From Azospirillum brasilense (GTDB taxonomy: Bacteria; Pseudomonadota; Alphaproteobacteria; Rickettsiales; UBA3002), in the NCBI GenBank assembly GCA_003241645.1, contig QFOX01000011.1, forward strand, positions 1-38,109: a stretch of DNA of 38,109 bases, given 5' to 3'. The notes beneath the pieces were generated by a model, which did not search any database, had not been told where the DNA came from, and was given only the letters and a program-made list of their open reading frames with translations. Shown in pieces: positions 31,790 to 38,109 of this stretch (position 1 is the stretch's first letter; every line of letters starts with the position of its first letter). A program made the translations under genes and the position numbers.

Positions 31790-33052
31790 ATGAAACTGCA
31801 AGAACTTAAACGCATGAAACCCGGTGAATTGCTGGCGTTGGCCGAGCAGGCCGGTATCGAGAACGCCAGCTCGCTGCTGAAACAGGAAATGGTCTTCGCG
31901 CTGCTGAAGAAGCGCGCCGAGGACGGCGAAGAGATCACCGGCGAAGGCGTGATCGAAGTGCTGCAGGACGGCTTCGGCTTCCTGCGCTACCCCGAGGCGA
32001 ACTACCTCGCCGGGCCGGACGATATCTACGTGGCCCCCCACCATGTGAAAAAGCTGGGCCTGCGCACCGGCGACACCGTGGAAGGCGTGATCCGCAGCCC
32101 CAAGAACGACGAGCGCTATTTCGCCCTCACCGAAGTGAAACAGGTGAATTTCGAGCCGGTGGAGAACCTTCGCCACCGCGTGAACTTCGACAACCTGACG
32201 CCGCTTTACCCCGAATCGCGCCTGAAAATGGAATGGTACGATCCCGATAAGAAAAAAGAGGACCTGACCAAGCGCGTGATCGACCTGATCGTGCCGCAGG
32301 GTAAGGGCCAGCGTACGCTGGTGGTGGCCCCGCCGCGCACCGGTAAGACCGTGATGCTGCAGAACATTGCGCATTCGATCGAGAAGAACCACCCGGAATG
32401 TTACCTGATCGTGCTGCTGGTGGACGAACGCCCCGAGGAGGTGACGGACATGAGCCGCACCGTGAAGGGCGAAGTCGTCAGCTCCACCTTCGATGAGCCC
32501 GCGACCCGCCACGTGGCGCTCGCGGAAATGGTCATCGAGAAAGCCAAGCGCTTGGTGGAGCACAAAAAAGACGTGATCATCCTGCTGGATTCGATCACCC
32601 GCCTGGCCCGTGCCTACAACACGGTCGTGCCCAGCTCCGGCAAGGTCCTGACCGGCGGGGTGGACGCCAACGCATTACAGCGCCCCAAGCGCTTCTTCGG
32701 TGCGGCGCGCAACATCGAGTTCGGCGGTTCGCTGACCATCATTTCCACCGCGCTGATCGAAACCGGCTCGCGCATGGACGAGGTGATCTTCGAGGAATTC
32801 AAAGGCACCGGCAACTCCGAGATCGTGCTGGATCGCAAGCTTTCCGACAAACGCGTCTACCCGGCGATCGACATTGCCAAATCCGGCACGCGTAAGGAAG
32901 ACCTGCTCTACGATAAGGCCGACCTCGCGAAGATGTGGATGCTGCGCAAGATCCTCAACCCCATGGGGCCGATGGATGCGATGGAATTCCTGCTCGACAA
33001 GATCAAGGACACCAAGAGCAACGACGAATTCTTTGACCGCATGAACAAGTAA
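31790..33052 (+). CDS. rho: Transcription termination factor Rho
   Basis: Rho is the hexameric RNA helicase that terminates transcription. The 420 residues show the N-terminal helical domain (MKLQELKRMKPGELLALAEQ), the RNA-binding cold-shock fold with DGFGFLR at 60-66, Walker A PPRTGKT at 181-187, VLLVDERPEEVTDM, the LLDSITRLARAYN Walker B region, the Q/R-loop region around GGVDANALQRPKRFFGAARNIE and the arginine-finger area. No unusual insertion domain is present, unlike Rho of some other phyla. A promoter for the next gene overlaps its last codons. Confidence 0.97.
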   Translation: MKLQELKRMKPGELLALAEQAGIENASSLLKQEMVFALLKKRAEDGEEITGEGVIEVLQDGFGFLRYPEANYLAGPDDIYVAPHHVKKLGLRTGDTVEGVIRSPKNDERYFALTEVKQVNFEPVENLRHRVNFDNLTPLYPESRLKMEWYDPDKKKEDLTKRVIDLIVPQGKGQRTLVVAPPRTGKTVMLQNIAHSIEKNHPECYLIVLLVDERPEEVTDMSRTVKGEVVSSTFDEPATRHVALAEMVIEKAKRLVEHKKDVIILLDSITRLARAYNTVVPSSGKVLTGGVDANALQRPKRFFGAARNIEFGGSLTIISTALIETGSRMDEVIFEEFKGTGNSEIVLDRKLSDKRVYPAIDIAKSGTRKEDLLYDKADLAKMWMLRKILNPMGPMDAMEFLLDKIKDTKSNDEFFDRMNK

Positions 33053-33061
33053 ATCTATACT
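33033..33061 (+). promoter_or_regulatory. Sigma70-type promoter for pseudopilin D, overlapping the rho 3' end
   Basis: TTGACC (33033-33038) and TATACT (33056-33061) are separated by exactly 17 bases. Each box matches consensus at five of six positions. Transcription would start near 33068, about 28 bases before the likely ATG. Confidence 0.6.
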
Positions 33062-33095
33062 AATATCGTTAGCAATTGCTTAGGTGCTGATTGAA

Positions 33096-33875
33096 ATGAA
33101 CATGTATTACGTGCGGCACCAAAGTTGCGGGTTCAGTCTAGTCGAACTAAGTATCCTATTGGTAATACTGGGCCTGTTGACCGGAGGCATTCTGGGTGGG
33201 CAGGCGTTGATTCGCGCGGCTGAGATGCGTGCGATCACCAATGATATGTCGCGCTACCGTGCTGCAAATTTAATGTTCAAGGACAAGTATTTTTCGCTGC
33301 CCGGTGACATGACCAACGCCTACAGCTTCTGGCAGGGCAAGGATACCTGCACCGCCAATTCGGTCGCCAGTCCGAGCAACAATAACGGGTGTAATGGCAA
33401 TGGTGATGGAACGATCGATGTGACCACGGGCGAGAGCTTCAAGGTGTGGATGCACCTGAAGCAGGCAGGATTGGTCGAGGGCGGATACACTGGCTACTAT
33501 CCCGCAAACTGGGGCGGCCAGACCTACTTTCACTGTTTCTACATTGGTACGAATATTCCTGGTGCGCGTGGTAGCAGCACTTCCTTTTTCCATCTTTACA
33601 GCATGCCACTGGTGGCACGAGGCTGGTTCACGGGCGACGTGAACGGCTATCGCAACCGTATCATGTATTCCGATTATGCGCGCACGCCCCTGACCAGCGC
33701 TGAAGCGTGGAACATCGACACAAAGCTGGATGATGGGCGGCCGGGCCTTGGCGCGGTAACGGCCAATCAGTCGGGCGCAAATTGCAGTGTTGGCGGCAGT
33801 ACCACAACGGCCACAGCAGAATACAATCTCTCTGCCAATACAGGCTGCACCGGCCTTGATTTTGCAGTGGAATAA
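33096..33875 (+). CDS. Pseudopilin-like protein D (type IV prepilin N-terminus)
   Basis: The 259-residue protein starts MNMYYVRHQSCGFSLVELSI, with a Gly-Phe prepilin cleavage site, Glu at +5, and helix LLVILGLLTGGILGGQALIRAAEMRA. The body has FKDKYFSLPGDMTNAYSFWQ, the CNGNGDGTID loop resembling a calcium-binding motif, WMHLKQAGLVEGGYTG, and SAEAWNIDTKLDDG, the same order as in the three pseudopilins near 4-6.6 kb. ATG 33096 or 33102 are both possible. Its own promoter overlaps the end of rho. Its stop abuts the convergent hypothetical gene. It is probably a minor pilin or a pseudopilin of a secretion system; no assembly genes lie nearby. Confidence 0.83.
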   Translation: MNMYYVRHQSCGFSLVELSILLVILGLLTGGILGGQALIRAAEMRAITNDMSRYRAANLMFKDKYFSLPGDMTNAYSFWQGKDTCTANSVASPSNNNGCNGNGDGTIDVTTGESFKVWMHLKQAGLVEGGYTGYYPANWGGQTYFHCFYIGTNIPGARGSSTSFFHLYSMPLVARGWFTGDVNGYRNRIMYSDYARTPLTSAEAWNIDTKLDDGRPGLGAVTANQSGANCSVGGSTTTATAEYNLSANTGCTGLDFAVE

Positions 33876-34379
33876 TCAGCGGCCCCGGCCGCCATCGCCT
33901 TTGAAATAATCGCCGAACATCTGTTGCAGGCTTTGGCCGACGCCGCCTTGGTGCGTGCCTTCGTGAATTTTTGCGTGCGGGGTCGTCACGGCGTGAATGA
34001 TGGCGCGCTCGGTGTGATCCAGCGCCTGCCGCAATTCACCATGGCTGGGCAAGGCCGCACTTGGCATCGCTTCCTGTAGCGCGGCCAGCCGTTTCATCAC
34101 ATCGCTCATTATGTAGTCGCCCATGCTGCTGCTGTCGGGCACGGGGTCCGACAGGTCGGTCAGCACGGCGCTGGCCCAGTCCTGCAATGCCGCGTTGAGC
34201 TGGCCCGCCTGCTGCAGCATGCGCTGGCGCTGGTCGGGGCTGCGGGCCTGCGACACGCCCTGCGCAATGGCGTCTTCCAACTGCTCGTGCCATGGCTGGT
34301 GCTCGCCGGGCAGGGTGCAGGTCTGCAGCGTTCGGCGGGCAAGGATGATGTCGTCGCGGTGCGGCTCGAGCGATGGCAT
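33876..34379 (-). CDS. Hypothetical protein (second gene of a pair)
   Basis: A 167-residue, mostly helical, hydrophilic protein starting MPSLEPHRDDIILARRTLQT. It contains HQPWHEQLEDAIAQ, ERAIIHAVTTPHAKIHEG, and a Gly/Arg-rich end (GDYFKGDGGRGR). There is no signal peptide, membrane segment or motif that I recognise. GGGAG lies 9 bases before the ATG, and the gene starts 15 bases after the upstream hypothetical gene, so the two are likely cotranscribed. It is convergent with pseudopilin D. The function is unknown. Confidence 0.68.
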   Translation of the reverse strand: MPSLEPHRDDIILARRTLQTCTLPGEHQPWHEQLEDAIAQGVSQARSPDQRQRMLQQAGQLNAALQDWASAVLTDLSDPVPDSSSMGDYIMSDVMKRLAALQEAMPSAALPSHGELRQALDHTERAIIHAVTTPHAKIHEGTHQGGVGQSLQQMFGDYFKGDGGRGR

Positions 34380-34394
34380 GGGGTCGATGCTCCC

Positions 34395-34862
34395 TTAGCA
34401 GCCGACGCTGCGCTGGTCGTTGTTTCCGGCACGGCTGGCGACGATGCGCGCGGCCATGCTTTCATGGGTGTGGCGGTAATCGGCGTTCTCCAGCTGCTGG
34501 CGGGGCGCGGCTTCCAGCGCGGCGGCAAAGACCTGCCATTGCGCGTCGTTGCCGGGGTCGATCAGGTGGGGCCGGGCGACTTCCGGCGCCATCAGGTAGG
34601 CGTGGCTGAGTGCGCCCTTGAGGTTTTCGTAATGCGCTTCTACCTGCCGGGCGCAGTTGATGCCCCGGGTTTCCATGATGGCGGCCTGCGCCAGCCCATC
34701 GACCTGCGCATGCACCGTGCGCATGACATGCAGGCTGTTCGGCGCACAGGGTTCCATGGCGGCTTCAAGGTTGGCAAGCCATGGCTCACCGCCGATGGGC
34801 ACCGCGGCGATGCCCGCATGCGCGGCTGCAAAGAGCGTGTCATAGGTCGGGCGGGTGGACAT
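34395..34862 (-). CDS. Hypothetical protein (first gene of a pair)
   Basis: A 155-residue soluble, helical protein starting MSTRPTYDTLFAAAHAGIAA, with ACGGAG before the ATG. It includes GEPWLANLEAAMEPC, MRTVHAQVDGLAQAAI and several scattered His and Cys residues (ending RSVGC). GEPWLANLEAAM loosely resembles HQPWHEQLEDAI in the next gene, hinting that the pair may be distant paralogues. I recognise no family. The coding pattern and ribosome sites make both likely real. Confidence 0.68.
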   Translation of the reverse strand: MSTRPTYDTLFAAAHAGIAAVPIGGEPWLANLEAAMEPCAPNSLHVMRTVHAQVDGLAQAAIMETRGINCARQVEAHYENLKGALSHAYLMAPEVARPHLIDPGNDAQWQVFAAALEAAPRQQLENADYRHTHESMAARIVASRAGNNDQRSVGC

Positions 34863-35011
34863 GGCGACACTCCGTTTCCAAAAAGGCAGGGTTCAGTGCC
34901 AGATTACCGCGTGCGCCTTAACAAAACGTGAAGACGGTCTTTGCTTGCCATGGGGCTACAATCATGGTTAAACGCGAGCCGATTTTTCCATTCCCAATCC
35001 CGGAGGATTCC

Positions 35012-35974
35012 ATGGCTTCCCGCAAAAAAATCGGCCTTGTCGGCGCAGGTAACATTGGTGGCACACTCGCGCACCTTGCCGCGCTGAAAGAACTGGGCGA
35101 CATCGTGCTGTTCGACGTGGTGGAAGGCCTGCCGCAGGGCAAGGCGCTCGACATCGCGCAGAGCCTCGCCGTGGAGAAGCTGGACGCGTCGGTGAAAGGC
35201 ACGAACGACTACAAGGACCTCGAAGGCTCCGACGTGGTGATCGTGACCGCCGGCATCGCCCGCAAGCCCGGCATGAGCCGCGACGATCTGGTGAACACCA
35301 ACACCGCCATCATCAGCACCGTGGCCGAGAACCTCAAGAAATTCTGCCCCAACGCCTTCGTGATCGTCATCACCAACCCGCTGGATGCGATGGTGTGGGT
35401 GATGCAGCAGAAGACCGGCTTCGACCCCAAGAAAGTGGTCGGCATGGCGGGCGTGCTGGATTCGGGCCGTTTCGCGCATTTCCTCAGCGAAGCCTTCGGC
35501 ACCAGCCACCGCGACATCAACGCGTTCGTGCTCGGCGGCCATGGCGACACCATGGTGCCGGTGACCCCCTACAGCACGGTGGCGGGCATTCCGCTGACCG
35601 ACCTGGTGAAAATGGGCTGGATCAAGCAGGACGCGCTCGACACCATCGTGCAGCGCACGCGCGACGGCGGCGCCGAGATCGTGGGCCTGCTGAAGACCGG
35701 CTCGGCGTTCTACGCCCCGGCGGCCTCGGCCATCAAAATGGCGCAGAGCTACCTGCGCGATGAGAAACAGCTGCTGCCGGTGGCCGCGCACCTGAACGGC
35801 GAATACGGCCAGAAGGATATTTACGTGGGTGTGCCGGTGATCATCGGTGCGGCGGGCGTGGAGAAGATCGTCGAGATCGCCCTGCCGGCCGAGCAGAAAG
35901 CCCAGTTCGAGAAATCGGTGGGTGCCGTGCGCGAATTGTGCGGCGGCATTGACCTGAGCAAAAAAGCGGCTTAA
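35012..35974 (+). CDS. mdh: Malate dehydrogenase (LDH-like type)
   Basis: Mdh interconverts malate and oxaloacetate with NAD+ in the TCA cycle. The 320-residue protein has the NAD Rossmann loop GAGNIGG at residues 11-17 with the acidic FDVVEG strand end, substrate arginines in GIARKPGMSRDDL and DSGRFAHFL, and the catalytic H177 in GGHGDTMVP. The LDH-like length and motifs are those of Alphaproteobacteria. The ATG at 35012 is chosen because GGAGG lies 5 bases upstream; an earlier frame start at 34928 adds a non-homologous leader. It leads the mdh-sucC-sucD cluster. Confidence 0.97.
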   Translation: MASRKKIGLVGAGNIGGTLAHLAALKELGDIVLFDVVEGLPQGKALDIAQSLAVEKLDASVKGTNDYKDLEGSDVVIVTAGIARKPGMSRDDLVNTNTAIISTVAENLKKFCPNAFVIVITNPLDAMVWVMQQKTGFDPKKVVGMAGVLDSGRFAHFLSEAFGTSHRDINAFVLGGHGDTMVPVTPYSTVAGIPLTDLVKMGWIKQDALDTIVQRTRDGGAEIVGLLKTGSAFYAPAASAIKMAQSYLRDEKQLLPVAAHLNGEYGQKDIYVGVPVIIGAAGVEKIVEIALPAEQKAQFEKSVGAVRELCGGIDLSKKAA

Positions 35975-36009
35975 GCCCGCGCCCAACAAAAACGAAAAGA
36001 GAGTGTGTT

Positions 36010-37185
36010 ATGAATATTCATGAGTATCAGGCCAAAGCGGTTCTCGCGAAATACGGCGTGGCTGTGCCGCGTGGCGGCGTTGCCTACACCCCGGCTGAGG
36101 CCGAGCAGGTTGCCCAGTCGCTGGGTGGCGCATTGTGGGTGGTGAAAGCCCAGATCCATGCGGGCGGCCGCGGCAAGGCCGGTGGCGTGAAGCTCGCCAA
36201 GTCGCTGGACGAGGTGAAGCGCCTGACCAAGGAAATGCTCGGCATGGTACTGGTGACCCACCAGACCGGCCCCGAGGGCAAAGAAGTAAAACGCGTCTAC
36301 ATCGAAGAAGGTTCGGACATCGGCGCTGAGCTGTATCTTTCGGCCGTGCTGGACCGCGCCACCTCGGGCGTGTCGTTCATGGGCAGCAAAGAAGGCGGCG
36401 TGGACATTGAAGAAGTGGCCCACAAGACGCCGGAGAAGATCATCACCGTCAGCATCGATCCGGCGACCGGCTTCCAGCCGTTCCATGCGCGCAAGCTGGC
36501 CTTCGGCATGGAGATCCCGGCCGAGCAGCACGCTGCATTCGCCAAAATGGTGGAAGGCATCTACAACGCCTTCATCGCGACCGATGCTGCGCAGGTCGAG
36601 ATCAACCCGCTGGTGATCACCAAGCAGAACAAGCTGATCGCGCTGGATGCAAAATTCAACTTCGACGACAACGCCCTGTTCCGCCAGCCGGAAGTGGCCG
36701 AAATGCGCGACGAGTCGGAAGAAGATCCGCTGGAGCTGCAGGCAGGCAAATTCGGCCTCAGCTACGTGAAAATGGACGGCAACATTGGCTGCATGGTGAA
36801 CGGCGCAGGCCTCGCCATGGCGACCATGGACATCATCAAGCTGTATGGCGGCGAGCCCGCGAACTTCCTCGATGTGGGCGGTGGCGCCAACAAAGAAAAA
36901 GTGACCGAGGCCTTCAAGCTCATCCTGTCGGATGCGAACGTGGAAGGCATTCTGGTGAACATCTTCGGTGGCATCATGCGCTGCGACATCATCGCCGAGG
37001 GCATCATCGCCGCGGCGCGTGAAGTGAGCCTCAGCGTGCCGCTGGTGGTGCGCCTTGAGGGCACCAACGTGGAACTGGGCAAGAAAATGCTCAGCACCTC
37101 GGGCCTTGCCATCATCGCGGCCGATAACCTGGCCGACGCCGCAGAAAAAATCACCGGCGCTGTGAAAAGCAGCAAAGCCGCCTAA
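36010..37185 (+). CDS. sucC: Succinyl-CoA synthetase subunit beta
   Basis: SucC is the ATP-grasp, nucleotide- and succinate-binding subunit of the TCA-cycle enzyme that makes ATP or GTP from succinyl-CoA. The 391 residues start MNIHEYQAKAVLAKYGV, with VVKAQIHAGGRGKAGGVKLA, EINPLVITKQ, DAKFNFDDNALFR, NGAGLAMATMDIIKLYGGEPANFLDVGGGA and VNIFGGIMRCDIIAEGI, the standard blocks in order. It lies 35 bases after mdh and 9 before sucD. Confidence 0.98.
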   Translation: MNIHEYQAKAVLAKYGVAVPRGGVAYTPAEAEQVAQSLGGALWVVKAQIHAGGRGKAGGVKLAKSLDEVKRLTKEMLGMVLVTHQTGPEGKEVKRVYIEEGSDIGAELYLSAVLDRATSGVSFMGSKEGGVDIEEVAHKTPEKIITVSIDPATGFQPFHARKLAFGMEIPAEQHAAFAKMVEGIYNAFIATDAAQVEINPLVITKQNKLIALDAKFNFDDNALFRQPEVAEMRDESEEDPLELQAGKFGLSYVKMDGNIGCMVNGAGLAMATMDIIKLYGGEPANFLDVGGGANKEKVTEAFKLILSDANVEGILVNIFGGIMRCDIIAEGIIAAAREVSLSVPLVVRLEGTNVELGKKMLSTSGLAIIAADNLADAAEKITGAVKSSKAA

Positions 37186-37194
37186 GGAGTTACC

Positions 37195-38070
37195 ATGTCG
37201 ATTCTCGTAAACAAAAACACCAAAGTCATCTGCCAGGGCTTCACCGGCCGCGAAGGCACCTACCACAGCGAGCAGGCGATCGCCTACGGCACGCAAATGG
37301 TCGGTGGCGTGACCCCCGGCAAGGGCGGCACCAAGCATCTTGAGCTGCCCGTGTTCAACAGCGTGCACGAAGCACGCGCCAAGACCGGAGCGAACGCGTC
37401 GGTGATCTACGTGCCGCCGCGCTTCGCGGCCGATGCGATCATGGAAGCGATCGATGCCGAGATCGAGCTCGCCATCTGCATCACCGAGGGCATTCCCGTG
37501 CTCGACATGGTGAAGGTGAAGCGCGCGCTGATCAACAGCAAGACCCGCCTCGTGGGCCCGAACTGCCCCGGCGTGATCACCCCCGGCGAATGCAAGATCG
37601 GCATCATGCCCGGCCACATCCACAAGAAAGGCCGCATCGGTATTCTCTCGCGCTCCGGCACGCTGACCTACGAAGCCGTGGGCCAGACCACGGCCGTGGG
37701 CCTCGGCCAAAGCTCGTGCGTGGGCATTGGCGGTGACCCGGTGAACGGCACCAACTTCGTGGACGTACTGGAAATGTTCATGGCCGACGACGAGACCGAC
37801 GCCATCATCATGATCGGTGAGATCGGTGGCGACGCCGAGGAGAACGGCGCGGAGTTCCTAAAATCCTGCAAGACGAAGAAACCCATCGTGGGCTTCATCG
37901 CGGGCCGCACGGCGCCTCCGGGCCGCCGCATGGGCCATGCGGGCGCGATCGTTTCCGGCGGCAAAGGCGGCGCGGAAGACAAGATCGAAGCCATGAAATC
38001 GGCCGGCATCCATGTGGTCGATAACCCCTCCTTCATGGGCCGCACCATGAAGGAAGTCCTGGGTAAGTAA
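37195..38070 (+). CDS. sucD: Succinyl-CoA synthetase subunit alpha
   Basis: SucD binds CoA and carries the phosphohistidine. The 291 residues show the CoA-binding loop GFTGREGTYHSEQAI, VYVPPRFAADAIMEA, GPNCPGVITPGECKIGIMPG, SRSGTLTYEAV, and the phosphohistidine H248 in MGHAGAIVSGGKGGAEDK. GGAG lies just before the ATG. In many Alphaproteobacteria 2-oxoglutarate dehydrogenase genes follow; here the window ends 39 bases after the stop. Confidence 0.98.
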   Translation: MSILVNKNTKVICQGFTGREGTYHSEQAIAYGTQMVGGVTPGKGGTKHLELPVFNSVHEARAKTGANASVIYVPPRFAADAIMEAIDAEIELAICITEGIPVLDMVKVKRALINSKTRLVGPNCPGVITPGECKIGIMPGHIHKKGRIGILSRSGTLTYEAVGQTTAVGLGQSSCVGIGGDPVNGTNFVDVLEMFMADDETDAIIMIGEIGGDAEENGAEFLKSCKTKKPIVGFIAGRTAPPGRRMGHAGAIVSGGKGGAEDKIEAMKSAGIHVVDNPSFMGRTMKEVLGK

Positions 38071-38077
38071 GTGATTC

Positions 38078-38106
38078 CCGGCAGGCCGCTTGCGGCCTGC
38101 CGGTTC
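38078..38106 (+). terminator. Hairpin after sucD
   Basis: A 12-bp perfect stem (arm CCGGCAGGCCGC, 38078-38089, with 38092-38103) with a tiny loop is followed by TTCTT. It is a terminator or attenuator at the end of mdh-sucC-sucD; the window ends before the tail can be judged. Confidence 0.7.
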
Positions 38107-38109
38107 TTC

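Overview
The window is a GC-rich (roughly 60% by eye) stretch of chromosome from an alphaproteobacterium. The evidence is gene content and order: mnmG-rsmG-parA-parB, a leuS-lptE-holA block, atpHAGDC, priA, a Tim44-like gene opposite secB, dnaQ-coaE-aroE-ppsR, then hemE-hemH-hemJ-rho and mdh-sucC-sucD. The ppsR/hemE gap is where many alphaproteobacteria, including Caulobacter and Rickettsia, keep the replication origin. I cannot assign a genus.

Layout. Positions 1-4036 hold tRNA/rRNA modification genes and the ParABS partition system, with four parS-like palindromes buried in the mnmG and rsmG reading frames. Positions 4049-6612 hold three related pseudopilin genes, two of them apparently a tandem duplication; they separate parB from holA. 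Positions 6609-11652 (minus strand) are a DUF3576 lipoprotein, leuS, lptE and holA. Positions 11775-12905 are an outer-membrane porin with a clear terminator. After a PLP-binding YggS-family gene (13161-13847) comes about 1 kb of repeats and hairpins with one small possible gene, then a conserved hypothetical gene. Positions 15587-20465 are the F1 ATP synthase operon (minus), followed by priA (minus) and a transaldolase-family gene (plus). Positions 24357-28722 hold a Tim44-like protein, secB, dnaQ, coaE, aroE and ppsR. The probable oriC lies at 28723-29075. To its right, on the plus strand, are the haem genes, rho, a fourth pseudopilin, mdh, sucC and sucD, with two hypothetical genes on the minus strand at 33876-34862. 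Most genes on both sides of the origin are transcribed away from it.

The most unusual feature is a family of palindromic repeats. Two full copies of about 390 bp lie inverted, about 10 kb apart, around the ATP synthase-priA-fsa block. Shorter derivatives sit in intergenic gaps and also inside genes, in frame: three in priA and one at the 5' end of coaE. A second, 76-77 bp palindromic family supplies the start codon of priA and the stop codon of coaE. This resembles the protein-coding palindromic elements known from Rickettsia, although these sequences are not ones I recognise as such.

Functionally the window combines origin and segregation (oriC, parS, ParA, ParB), replication (HolA, DnaQ, PriA), energy metabolism (F1 ATPase, malate dehydrogenase, succinyl-CoA synthetase), late haem synthesis, envelope biogenesis (LptE, SecB, porin) and a small expanded set of type IV pilin-like proteins. 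I found no tRNA, rRNA, CRISPR array, transposase or phage gene.
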